NCBI GenBank assembly: GCA_021186555.1
Contig: JAJKFL010000010.1
Span: forward strand, 7,731,085 to 7,795,084
From: Reticulitermes speratus
Lineage: Eukaryota > Arthropoda > Insecta > Blattodea > Rhinotermitidae
Direction of reading: 5' to 3'
Length of the DNA stretch: 64,000 nucleotides
Shown here: positions 46,641 to 59,800 of the stretch, piece after piece
Layout: each line of letters starts with the position of its first letter
How positions within the stretch are numbered: the first letter of the stretch is position 1
The notes under the pieces: generated by a model
Seen by the model: the letters and a program-made list of their open reading frames with translations, nothing else
Database searches by the model: none
What the model was told of the DNA's origin: nothing
Made by a program: the position numbers and the translations under genes

Positions 46641-47808
46641 TAATTCTCATTTCTTAAAGTGCTAGCTTAACAGTGCAAAGCCCAATTACAAAACTACCTC
46701 AAAATAATTACAACATAAATTGCACAATAAACACACACACAAACAACACAACAGATCAACAAAAATGGGACTTATGGCTTAGATTGAAATACCAAGTTAG
46801 GTAAATAATTAAAACCGTAACTCAAATGAAAAGCGCTACCAGCGTAAAATCTGTTTCAAAGATCTAATTTGCTTACTAAATATATCTGCATCACTGCATA
46901 CCAAATGTGCAGCTGTTGCAAATCAAGCAGAAGGGGCAGCAATAATAATTCAATTCAATTCAATTCTGGTTTATTAATGTGCCGAGTCAACAGCCAGATG
47001 GCCAATTACAGAAACAGCACAACATACAAACACAAATAACAATGGACAAGGAACAAAATAAAATAAACAAACACAACAAAACAAATAAATAAGCAAACAA
47101 TAACTTACTGAAAGAATTAATAAGAACACCTTAAAATAATGTAATAAAATATTACATCTCACTAAGTGTAACAAATTCTCTTCTAAAAACATCCATATTA
47201 TTACAAATAGAATTTGCCGCGATAACACACCGGCCGGAGGGACAGTTTTTATAATATGAGCTAACATAAAACAAAGAAAAGTCTCGGAGGTTTCGAGTGG
47301 GAACTCGTAGACCAATAATGTCTAAGGTAGACGGACAGGATTTAGAACCTAATAAAACATTAATGACAAAAATTGCATCAAGTTGATGTCTTCTGTTTTG
47401 TAAAGTACGTAAATTAAGTACTTGAAGAGCATTAGCATAACTATAACCATTGCTGTCGCGGGAAAGGAATCGATTATAACATAGAGCTACAAACTTCCTT
47501 TGAATACGCTCAAGCTTTTTTGCATCGGTAGAAGTAATTGAATTCCATACAACAGATGTGTACTCTAATTTGGGTCTAAGAAGTGAAAAATATAAAGTCA
47601 ATAAACAATCAAGAGTCGAAAATGAAAAGGTAATATTACGAATAAGACCCAAAAGCTTGATGGATTGAGAAAAAATGTAATCAACATGGGAATGAAAATA
47701 TAATTTGGAATCAATAACTACTCCTAAATCCTTAATACAATCCGTACGTGTAATATAAGAATCCCCAAGTTTATATTTCAAAAAAAGGGTATTTGTTTTC
47801 CTAGAAAA

Positions 47809-47843
<35 letters not shown>

Positions 47844-50800
47844 CAACAATAACAATAATAATTTTCTTGTGAACAAAACATAAACTAGGTAAAACCCCGA
47901 TTTAATGTTTCCGCATTTAGTGAAATCCTGGATTTAGTGATGATTTTTCATGTCCTGACAATAGCTCCATATAAACAAACTTCCATTTAATGAAAACCTC
48001 AATTTAGAGAAATATATTCTAATCCCCCAGCAATTCATTAAATAGGGGTTTTACTGTATATGTAAATGCATGGCACCAAACAAAATAATCATAAGCAAAC
48101 ATTCAACAATCCCTTCTCACCCCTCAGCACATGAGTGTGCATGCCCATACCTCTGCACATGCACACACAGTAGATATATGATAATGTGTGCTTTTGATAC
48201 TGTTAAGAGTGGATCATGAGAAAACCATGTAGATGAAGTGTTTTACTGAGAAGCACTGTCAGCAAACATACATATTTCTTGCACAGGCTGTTTTTATAAA
48301 AAAAACTGTAACTGAATAATAAAATACCCCATTTACTATCACAACTGTATGAATATGTAAAAGGCAGCTGTCCCTGTGCATGCCATGGATGGGTATGGGG
48401 GGGTTGTAGGTATAGCTCCAAGTATTCTTAACCTTAGAAGTAGTTGGAGGTGAGTGGGCCCCAGACCCAGACTTGATGCTGTGGAGAAAAGAAGTTTCTT
48501 GTTGCTGTTAGGAATTGTGCTACAATTCCATGACCATCCAGCCTTTAGCATATTCACTACACCAAGTACTGTGTGTACATATACACATTTTACTACCAAT
48601 CAAAGTTTGTATGTTAATGCTTGTGTCATTTATGTCTCTCAAAAATTCATGTTTATCAATACAATCAAACTTCACATAAAATTCTCTTCCTATAAGGTCC
48701 ATCCTTATACTAGTACTGTATTTACGTTACGTATGTCTCTAGCAAATTCTTGTTTTTTTTTATTATCTCTTCCTATATAAGAAATTCCTTATTATTATAA
48801 TTTTTCTCTTATTTTAATTCCTACACCTTGTGTAAGCTTACACAACAAAATGATTTTTTCCCTTATCTTTTGTCTGCTAATTACTGAATAGTGTCATCAA
48901 ATTATGGGCTATGTGGTCCTCTTCCTTATGTTTAGCAGAATTTTGTTGTGGTTTCAAAGTTATCAGAAAATAACAGACACATAGACATGATAAACCTCAA
49001 GCTTATTTTTTCTTACAAAATTAGAACAGTAGGCTAGAGAGGCAGAAACATGAAACCAAGAAGAAGACGCTTAGGAAAACCTTTAACAGGACACAAAGAT
49101 TTTGCATTGTAATACCAATAACAGGTTATGTACTCATGTTTCAAAAGCCATGAAGCATGATGGTTATGTGAAAGTAAAGTTAAAAATTAGATGTTAATTT
49201 ATCTAAGCCACAAAGAGCAAAACTACTTTTCAGCCCAGGTTTCAAAATACATACCTGCATAATTGTCCTTATGACTGCAAGGCAACTAATGGAGCCATTG
49301 TGTAACAGCTGCATAGCCAATGTTGCAAGTCGCTTTGTAAATGCAAACAAACGCTGCTGGGAGAGCTTTTTATGGCGCTGGATAACTGCTAAGTCTAGCG
49401 TCTTCAGTACAGTTGGGAGGTCTTCGTGACTTACACCTAGTGAAAGATGACAGTTTATATTATCAGTAAGACACACACATAATTAAAATGGAACAATAAA
49501 TGTGTTTTCATCAAAAATGGGTACATCTGTTCACTGCTATTATGGAGACTTGCAATTTTTCCCTCTGAATTTGTCCTTTCGAGTTTGTTAATTAAGTGCA
49601 GCTGTCACAACACTATCGTAACAGAAAAAGATGTTCCAACCATGAACTAAAAATACAAATGTTATGTCATAATATCAACGACTACTACAGATTACATATA
49701 ACTCAAAATGAAAATACTGACAATGTATATTAACCCTAATCAAGGGGTTACAGTACATAGCTATATACCTGAGAAAACTGAATCATTCTATTTTTTATCC
49801 TTACTTGTTCATTTAAAGAACATATATCAATTGCAGGAGTTACACAATGTCAAACGATAAATGATTCAGTGACTAGGAGGTGAGACTAGGTACATCATAG
49901 CAGTCTGGACATCTTGTACTTCAACATACCATGTGGCTTTGATATCGATTATAGAGATAGAGTGAGCCACTGTCCAATGTGGGTGTTAGGGACAGTGATC
50001 ATGGGATGTTGGACAAAACCACATTCCAGAAACTCATTACAGGAAAAACATGGTTACATAAACCCAGATACTTATGGACACCCCCCCCCCCCCACCAGCA
50101 CTTAAAATACATACATTTTTGGACATTAAATATTTATACACTGCTTGGATAGCTAATGCTGCCAGCTTACATGGCAGATGAATAAGTAACTGCTGGCATT
50201 TATCTACATGTATAAATTTTTCAGTGTTCAGCATGTTTCTCCCCTCATATATATTTCATTATTTTTGACCACACTGGGCAAAACCGCATTGGGCTAGTGG
50301 TTGCTGAATACCAGCCATTTATACAATACATGTGATAAAAGGCTTGACTTGGTGAGTCTGTATCTGTGCTACTAACAGTCAGTACAGAGTTCTGGCCAAT
50401 TTCCAAGCAAGTAATGTCTAAAAGCATGTCAAGTGCTTTAGCACTGTAGTTACACTCCAAACACAAAAACCCAATAATTACCACAGTTTAAGTTTTCACA
50501 CTAATACCGATTCACTGTTTAGTCTTATTCAAAACAGTGTGAAAGCAGAAGATGCTTCTCTGCCAATGCTTTTCAACTTCTCATTAGAATTCCATATTAA
50601 AAACATCCATAAATATCAGAAGGAATCAGAATTAACCTTTCAAGTACCTGCACTGCCAAAGGTGAGCGCACATAGGAAAACACCCCTGGAAATTATTTTT
50701 ATATATTTAGGCAACAAGGAAATTTACAAATTTTTAAGACATGCTGCATAATTTGCTTTATTTTCCACAAAATGCCCTTTATTTCATAATTTTGTCTTTC

Positions 50801-53800
50801 TGTTCAAATAATACTCATGCTTTTCATAAACCATGCTCTAAAATTTAAATACCCACCCCAGTAAGATAAAGGCTAAACACAACACATCAGCTTCTCATCT
50901 ATGCTGATGCTGTTAATTTCAATGGGGAAAAACACACATACATTTTTTATTACTAGACTCCAGCAAAAGACTGATCAATGAAAATGAAGGGCATAATCAT
51001 AATGCTACATAAGCTAAGAAATAATTTAAAAAATGTGGCACAGTTAAAATGTTTTTGTGTGATGGTTGGGGACATAAAATGCAAGCCAATCTGATGGAAA
51101 CACACATGGGCAATCAAGATGCAGATGAAAGGATAATATGGATCTAAAAGAAAGCAGGTGTATCAGGTGTGCACTGTATTGGTAGGGCCCAGTTGTTGGC
51201 TACTGTAAACACAGTAATGAACCTTGGCTCCAAAAGTGGGGAATTCCTTGAACCTTCTCTATGGAGTTAAGAATACTGTCTTCTGAGTTGCACCACCGCA
51301 TTCATTATTAAATACTTTATCATGCTATACAGACTCCTGCAGTTATATAGTATGAAATTAGATATGGTATATGATTCTGAAAGAATGTGATCAGGAAGCT
51401 ACCTGCATGAACTGAGAGAAGATTTCTGTACAAGTGAACGTAAAAACGAAATGGATCAATATGCAGAACCTCCCCCTGGCCTGAAAGGATAGTTAAGACT
51501 GTTTGGATGCAGTGCAGCTGTTCTCGATAACCTAGTGGCTCATGTTCCAATAACTGGTTCAACACATTCACTATGTCTTCATAAAACTCCAAGTTGATAC
51601 AGTGAGCATATCTGAAACATATATATATATATATTTTATTAACATACTTCCAACAGAACAATGCTCTTGACTAAAGTCCTTGGGCCCGGGTAAAGTAGTA
51701 TTAAAATAATCACCTTGCAAGTCCCTCAAGTGTGATGCACAGTATCTTAGAAGATGGCGCTTTTTTCAGCACACGGAAATAAATGGTGAATACCAGTTTG
51801 GTGACTTCTGTGAGGTGCTGCTGCTTGGCTTCCTTATTCTCTTCTGCTTTTGTCTCCAGTAGTTCCCTCTCAATCTCCTCTAGCTTCTTGCTTCTCTGTG
51901 TAAGACAAACATAGCTATCACATCTTCAAATTCATGTCCATACCACTGATGTTTTACATAGCATGTCATGTAGCGGGTTGAATAACAATGGTAGTCACCC
52001 CGCTACAAGAGTAGCTGCCACCATCTCATGAAATAAGGGGTTGACGGTAAGGGGATCAGGTTGCATGAGCTCAACCTAACCCATGAATTTTTCTGAGCAG
52101 TTACATACATGCTTCCAGACTTTGGGTTTGGAGGGGCAGGAGATAGCTCTTTTGCCTTCAATTATCCAAAATGTCCACAGTATAACATATATCTACAGAA
52201 TTAATTTTACAATGAAATTAAGTGTCCCTAAAAAATATCCACAGTCATCCTAGAGTCAGTTATTACAGGAGCACAGTGAGGTTAGTGTTTCTGTCGCTAG
52301 CATTCAGAGTAATAATAGTTAGTAGTAGTAATAATAAAATAATAATATTTTTGGAACCAAACACAGTGAATTACTTCTGGAGTACCCTCCTACCTGAGTG
52401 AACTGCAGTCAACACGACTGCCACCAAAATGGTCTTCTCCATTATAGCACTCTTCTGGCTATCACACTGATGTCTACTCCACGAACACTGTGAGTTTGAT
52501 AATGCCTCTGTATACTTCTGAATCAATGAATGCTTCTGAATTACTCCATACATCTTCTGAATGAATCTGAATGCTCTGAATTACTTCATCCTCTCTGAAT
52601 AATGATTAAACTAACCTGGGATTTTTATATCCAAAATTGGTGTCAACTGTCTGTCGCTGTTGTTTCCTCAAGGTCTGAAAACTCTGAGTTCCCAGTGACC
52701 TCCCACTTTGCTAACTTTTACATTCCTTATTATGTTACAATTACTCAAGTATTAAGTTTATTGTATGACAATTGTCTCAACACTCCATTTTGCTGTCTAT
52801 GTATCCTGCTATATGTTGGCCTTGGTCTCAACATCACAAATTCTTGACACATAAGTTTCTTGTCCTTTGCATATCAACAATGTCTACCTTATAACATCAG
52901 TTTGGAATTCCATAAACAACAGTTCTTACATTGTTTCTTCATACATTAAAAACTTAATTTGTAACAGCATTTCTGAATTTTACAGCTTAACAATATTTTC
53001 AAAAGTCACTGCATTACATAAAATAATAATAATAATAATAATAATAATAAACCATGGCTCGACAGCCCTATATGGGCTTGGGCCTCCTCTTTCCAAGGTT
53101 ACTTGGTCTTGTGCATTTGTGGCAGTGAGGGACCAGCTCACTGGCACTGCATTACATAGCAGAATAAATAAACCACCAAACATAACAATAATATACATGC
53201 CTATTAAACAAAAACAATTAACATATCCCTGACAAGTTTCAACCATCAAGTTGTCATCCTCAGGGGAAACACTTGAGTATGCTGTGTGATCACAGAGGTT
53301 AAAATGTTTTGTATACGGTAGTTAAAATTAATAACTTGCATACACGGTTGTTAATAAAGCATAACTCCTGTATGTAGTTAAGTCAGTCTTTTACGTCACA
53401 ACCATTGGTTTGGTCCAGCTTTGCTGGATCCGTAACTTCGGGATAAGGATTGGCTCTGATATCCACTCAGAACATCACCTACACAAATTTCCTTACTTTT
53501 ACTGACAGCACTGTCATTTCCTATGGTTTTGCTATTTAAACAGTCTGGTGTGTGTTTCTTCTTCTTGTACGTTTGTTTTGAACCATACTGCAATGTTAGT
53601 TTTAATTAATGTACAATTTTTGTTAACAAAAACATGTAGGTTCTTAGCATGACTAGCATTAACTATCGTAATTTCATGCCCATACTGCTGATAGGATACC
53701 TTGAGCCAGACTGATAATATTCACAACTCACAGGCACCCACTCAACACTTGCTTTTCTATTATCATCCCCGTCACTTGGCCTGCAAGTAAGTGTCTCAAC

Positions 53801-56800
53801 AAGGTTTTCCTACTGGAACCCACTTTCTGTTTTTTGTGCATGTGTTGCCCTGTTTGATTTCCTTCATTTAAATAAAATGTCTTCAAAGTAGCTGATTTAT
53901 AAATATTTTTGTAAAAGAAAGTGTGGAAAGGGCTTGGAGTCTTAAAATTCAATGCTCATGTCAACTGCATCAGATCAACCTATAAACAGTCATATCTAAC
54001 ACACATGATAAAAGTTAGATCTTTGCTCTTCTGGGATGTTACACACTGTTTGATTGGTAGTTACCGACGTTTCGGGACAACCTATCGGCCCCTTAAAGAT
54101 GGGACCCATAGGTTGTCCCAAAACATTGGTAGCCAACTACCAGTCAACGCAGTGTAACATCCCATAAGAGCGAAGATCTCATTTACACCATGGCAGAAGC
54201 CTGAGATCATGTATGATAAAAGTTAATGATACAAGGAGTACAAATACTAACAATACTATCCCAAAATTCCTAATGATGCACCAAATATGTCTCCCTCATG
54301 GCCTAATAACTTTTATTGTTTTATTTACCCTTTAAAACATTTCCTTATTATATTGAAAAATAGACTGATAAGCGTGAAGGCACTTCTGCTTCATATTCTG
54401 GGGGTTCCAGGTTCAAACGTCAGCCAGGAGACTGGTGAGCCTCAGTCCCTCCAAGCAAATGCAATGAAGTAACTCAAATCAGACTGCAGTCACTTCCTTG
54501 CATACTCTAATTCATTATTCACTTACCATTCAGTGTTATACAACCTAAGCACCGACATTTCAAGAAAATTAATCAGAAAGGCATATACCTTCCGTTCTTT
54601 CTTGGACATCGTAAGAAGCTTTTGTTTATGTTTCATAAATTTCTTTTGTTTCATTTCATCCACCTTTTCTTTCTCAAGATTTATATCCTTGATACGCAAT
54701 GATAATAGGACCTTCAGAACTTCAGAGTAAACGGAATGTGAACGTGACTTTACAAGACGGTTGATGCGACGTACAATCTGAAAGCCAAAAGGAGCATCAC
54801 ATAACTGATGGAGGTCCCTAATTGTTAATAAAATAAATACAATTTCACTGCCATCTGTTCAATCATTGGAATGTAATGAACTATGAGTAATTTTGTGAAT
54901 GTATGAATACAGTTTTTACAAATCTCTTTGTGAAGACCTCACAGACTTTCCTGGCCTCTGCCTGCCCACCAAGTAAGGGATCAATTTCTGAGGTGGGAGG
55001 TTCATTGTAAAGGGACACGATATTGCTGGTAATCATGCATCCAACCAGATATAAAAATTAAACCTTGTAGCCACTTAACAAAATCCACTCAACAAGTACC
55101 ATACAAATAGTGTTAATGTGCTACAATAAAATACAGAAAAGTAACACGACTGTGCTACTGAACAGAGTAACACTTCGATAAAGGCAATGTGACATAGCTT
55201 ACACCTGTAAAAACAATGCAATTTGACCGGACAAGAAGTGGTTAATCACTCAACAAAACTTAGCAAATCTATACAGCGATTAACAGAATTTCTCAGTTTA
55301 CAGTTTTGCCAAGGAAAACCAACACTTCAAAAACATACATTACATTTTTAATGAACAACTATGTGTAACTGGCATCTAACATCAGGATAAAAGATATATA
55401 TGATGGCTATTTAATGGCCTCCTCATGCACCTCTCATTTAAATTCTGATCTCCCACACATCACACCAGGCATTTAATTCTGGCACCAAAGGGTTAACGGC
55501 TGCAGCAAAAATTAATTACAACAGTCAATAAGAAAGAGACATCTCAAGCATGCTGTTTCTGAGACACAGTAAGTTGACGTCACAGGTAACTTATTGCACC
55601 ACAAAAGGCTGGCAGTCAGTCAGCTCACGTGGAGAGGGGGAAGCAGAAGGTAAACTGCCGAGTAAAATGTTACAAAGTTAAGTAAACAATAACAGTGCCT
55701 CAAATAACACACAAATTTCGATTATAAATACAAGTAAACACTATTCTTTGCATGGAATCATGTAGAAAGAGAAGAGAGGTAGCGTGCAGCAATGATAAAG
55801 AACATGTCAAAATCAAAAGTGAAGGAGAGGTTTAATTATGTGACACAAAAAATATTTCATTTCCTTCTCACAAATCAAGTGGGGCAATTATGCAACTATC
55901 AATTATAAAGGTAAATGTGGCATCTTTATGAGGTGAAGTATGTGAATAATGGACATATTTGAAAAATGTGATAGAAGTTCAATTTGAATTTAATCCGATT
56001 TAATGAAACAATGGACACTGTAACTGTGAACAGCAAAAGGGGGAGCGTAACTCTAGAATGGTGTTGGAACATATAATTTTAATGTATGGTATGAACAACA
56101 GTGGAGAGAGTGAAAGCAGTGCAGTCTCTTTGTAAATGGTAGCACAGATCTAAAACTCATCCACTCACCTCGAGAGAGATTTCTCCCCTCTTATCATTTC
56201 TGAAAACAGAAGAGAATGAATCGGCACACAACTGACGTACAGCAGGAAGGTGATGATTCAAGTATGGAACTAATAGCTGTACCAGGTTACGAGAGAAGTT
56301 GAAGTACGGATGTGTCATCAGCAGATCACACATACAATTCACAGCTAGTTCTCCCAACCTCAGCTCTTGCTAGAACAAGTAAGACATTCATAATATAATA
56401 CAGTAGGTAACTAATTTCATGATATAAAGTCTTGTTCAAGAAGCTGATGGTTCTTCAATGTTATCAAGAAATTTTTTTGCCGAGAATCTGACGTTCATCA
56501 CCAGCATCATGACATCCCATTTTAAGACATTATCTGAAGCCAGATAACTCCAATTTGAAACTTTAATTGCTTGTAGATGAGGTCAATTTTGACGTACTTT
56601 TCGGTTGCTTTGGTTACGCAAAAGAACCTGGCAAAGTCTGAAGCAGTACAATGGAATTCATGGCAAAAAGCTTTTAGCCACATGCCCAACTCCAAAGCCA
56701 AAGGACCACCTCATGTCAGCTGTCTGCAACTGATTTTTTATTTTATTTTTTATTTTCTTGTAGCTTCTGAACCCTCTGTGTGGAACATTACTATGTTCCT

Positions 56801-59800
56801 GTGTCAGAAGTTGTACTATAAGTTGATTAAAGTTACTCGTTTGTTCATTACATCAGTGTTTCCCAGCCAGGTTCCCTAGAACCTCCTTAGGGGTTGCACA
56901 AGAAATTGTGGAATAAATAAATACAAATTTTTAAAAACCAAGAAAAATGTCAAATATCCCTTGAAATTTAATCATATACATTTTTGACAATGGTTTGACA
57001 ATTTTTATCACTGATATTTATCTGGACTTTTTCCTTTGCCACTATGCAACACATGCAAAATGTGGTGAGAAGAACAATCATACAAAGTGCAACAACGGAA
57101 AAAGTCCAAATAAATATCAGTGACAAAAAATCCCTAAAATATCGTAGAAATTTTTGTCTGGCAGTTGGCAGTATTGGAATAATCTCTGTGTGCTACCAAC
57201 TGCCTCTTTTATTTTCATTGGGGGGTTCCTTGAGACATGAAAAATTATTTTAGGGGTTCCTCCATGGGAAAAAAGTTGGGAAACACTACATTACATGAAA
57301 GCATTACAATAAGAGAAATTGTAACTTAAATTACTTCAAGTGTCCATGCACAATTCGTAGTGGGTAATTATGACATCTCATGTATTTTAACATTACCTGA
57401 AGGCACTAACTTCTGCATGGCAAATAAAATGTTCAGATGAAACAGTAACAATTAAATATGCACACCAACTGCTTGTAACATACAGTGTGAGACTGAATGC
57501 TAGTCCTCAGAACATGGACTGTGGTATTACTGGTCTTAGCATGAGGAGAAGTAGAGAGCTAATGGAACTGGATACATATGTACATGAACATTTGTGATCT
57601 ACTTCCTTTTCATATACATTTTCATGTTTTTCTCGTTTCAGTGCGTACATTTACATGCTCCTAGGTGGCTAGTCCCCTGAAACTCTTTGGATTTTGATGT
57701 TATGAAAGTAAGTGAAGCTCTTACTACAGTGGAACCATGTCAGCCATGGCCTACTTTAACGTACACTCTGCACAACAAAAACAGTTAAGTCCCAAACTGC
57801 ACATTATGTAAGTGTACAGCTGGACTCATAATTCCAGTTACCATAATTTCCTTGTATTTTGTCTGCACATGGCTTTTCTCTGCCTTCCATTCATTGTAAT
57901 TATTTACACCTGATACCTATTAAACACAGACACAAATATGTCTGCCTAACTGAAAGACATACCTGGATTAAAGATCACTAATTTTCCGAGATGTGACTTG
58001 GCCTCACCACAAAACAGATAAAATTCATTGCACTTCAACAGCCATACTTACCAAGAGCCAAGTGGAAATGGACATGGCAGATTAGTATTATTTACAAGTA
58101 AAATATGCTAGTTTGAGTCTTGGTACCACCATTAGTTTTTTCTTTTTTTGCACGATGTATTCACACAAACACTAATTCAAACCGTGCAGTCCCTATGTGT
58201 TTCAGGAAGTCATTTGTGCTACATTTGCATGGCTGAAGTTTTAGTAAAGTAAATATTTCTGTTGGCCGTGCCATGGCTCAGGCGGTTAGTTGCTGGCCCC
58301 AACCGCAGAGGCCCAGGCTCGATCCCGGGTCAGTCCACGTGGGATTTGTGGTGGACAAAGTGGCACTGGGACAGGTTTTACCCCGAGTACTTCGGTTTTC
58401 CCCTGTCAATTTCATTCCACCAGTGCTCCATTACTTGGAAAAATGAAAAAAAACTGATCATCTTTCTCTTCATCTTCATCACAGGGTTGCACAATAAGCC
58501 TTAAGGCTGCGGTGAGCCCGTAGCATCTGCTGCGGTGCCCTTCTCAAAAAAAAATAAAAAACCGTCACTTTTCCATGATTTCTTGTTTATTGGCATTCTG
58601 ATTTAAATGGTACATGCTTGAATATGACTGTCGAAAAGATCTTTACTGCAAAATATACACACTTTACAAGTGTTCCATTTCTTGAAGCAATTGTTACATG
58701 AAAGTTACACTCCAGATGCATGCACAAATGCATGTAGGGCTTCACATAAAGTGCAACTATTGTTATCTGATTTTAAACACACATGGAATGGTCAGTGCAT
58801 TGTGTTTGTAAACATTTATGTATACCAATATATGCACATAACAGAATTAAAAATCATAAAAAGCTGTACCTTCCTACGTGTTTTGGCGATAAATTGCCAT
58901 ATAAAACAATAGCCATAAAATACTATAACACAGACACTATGCTTATTACAATGCTGATACGTTCTTAGTTGAAATTCCAGATTTTTATAGTATGTGCAGT
59001 CATACGCATACAACCATCTAGTGTTGACGTGTTCGATCCAAAAGGATCATGTCCTTATGACGTGTATTGGTGTGTTTTATGTAGGAAAGTGTTAATAGTT
59101 TCCATGCTATTGTATTTTATGGTTGCTGTTTTATACATGCTCTAATTTTAACATCTTAATATTGTACAAAAAAATAATATACTGGTATTATGTATTCCTT
59201 TGTACTTAAATCCCTGAAGATGGTGATTTATTGCCAAAACACACAGGAAGGTACAAGCTTATTTATGATTTTTAATTTTGTTATGTGCATATGTTGGTAT
59301 ATATGAATGTAAACATGGAATGGGTTGACAAATTTTAATAAAACTTAGTCAGAGCTTATCATGTTGTTACATGCAAAAACATAATCAAAGCATATTTTTG
59401 CAATTCTCCACTGTGGATACAAACAAAACATCATCAAACTGAACTTTACCTCTGAAGCTGCCTTTGCATTTCCACGCTTTTTATTAAGCACCGACACCAA
59501 CTTCTCCAGTCGCTGCAGGTAGATTCTGTACGAACTGAGTAAGGACTTCTCAAATCCTTGCAATTTCAGGGTTTCTTTCTTCACTGAAACATACAAGACT
59601 TGGCTCAACCATATATTTTTCCCACCAATAAACACAGTAACATAATTTCAGACATTGTCAAAACAGATTTTAATAAAACAAGTGTGAAAAGCTGCATTCC
59701 ACAATCAACTGCACAGATGTGGCACTGCACAGTCATAAACTGCTAATAAAGCCAATATAACAAGAGAAATATTACCCTGCAGAAAGGCACAGAATTTTAA

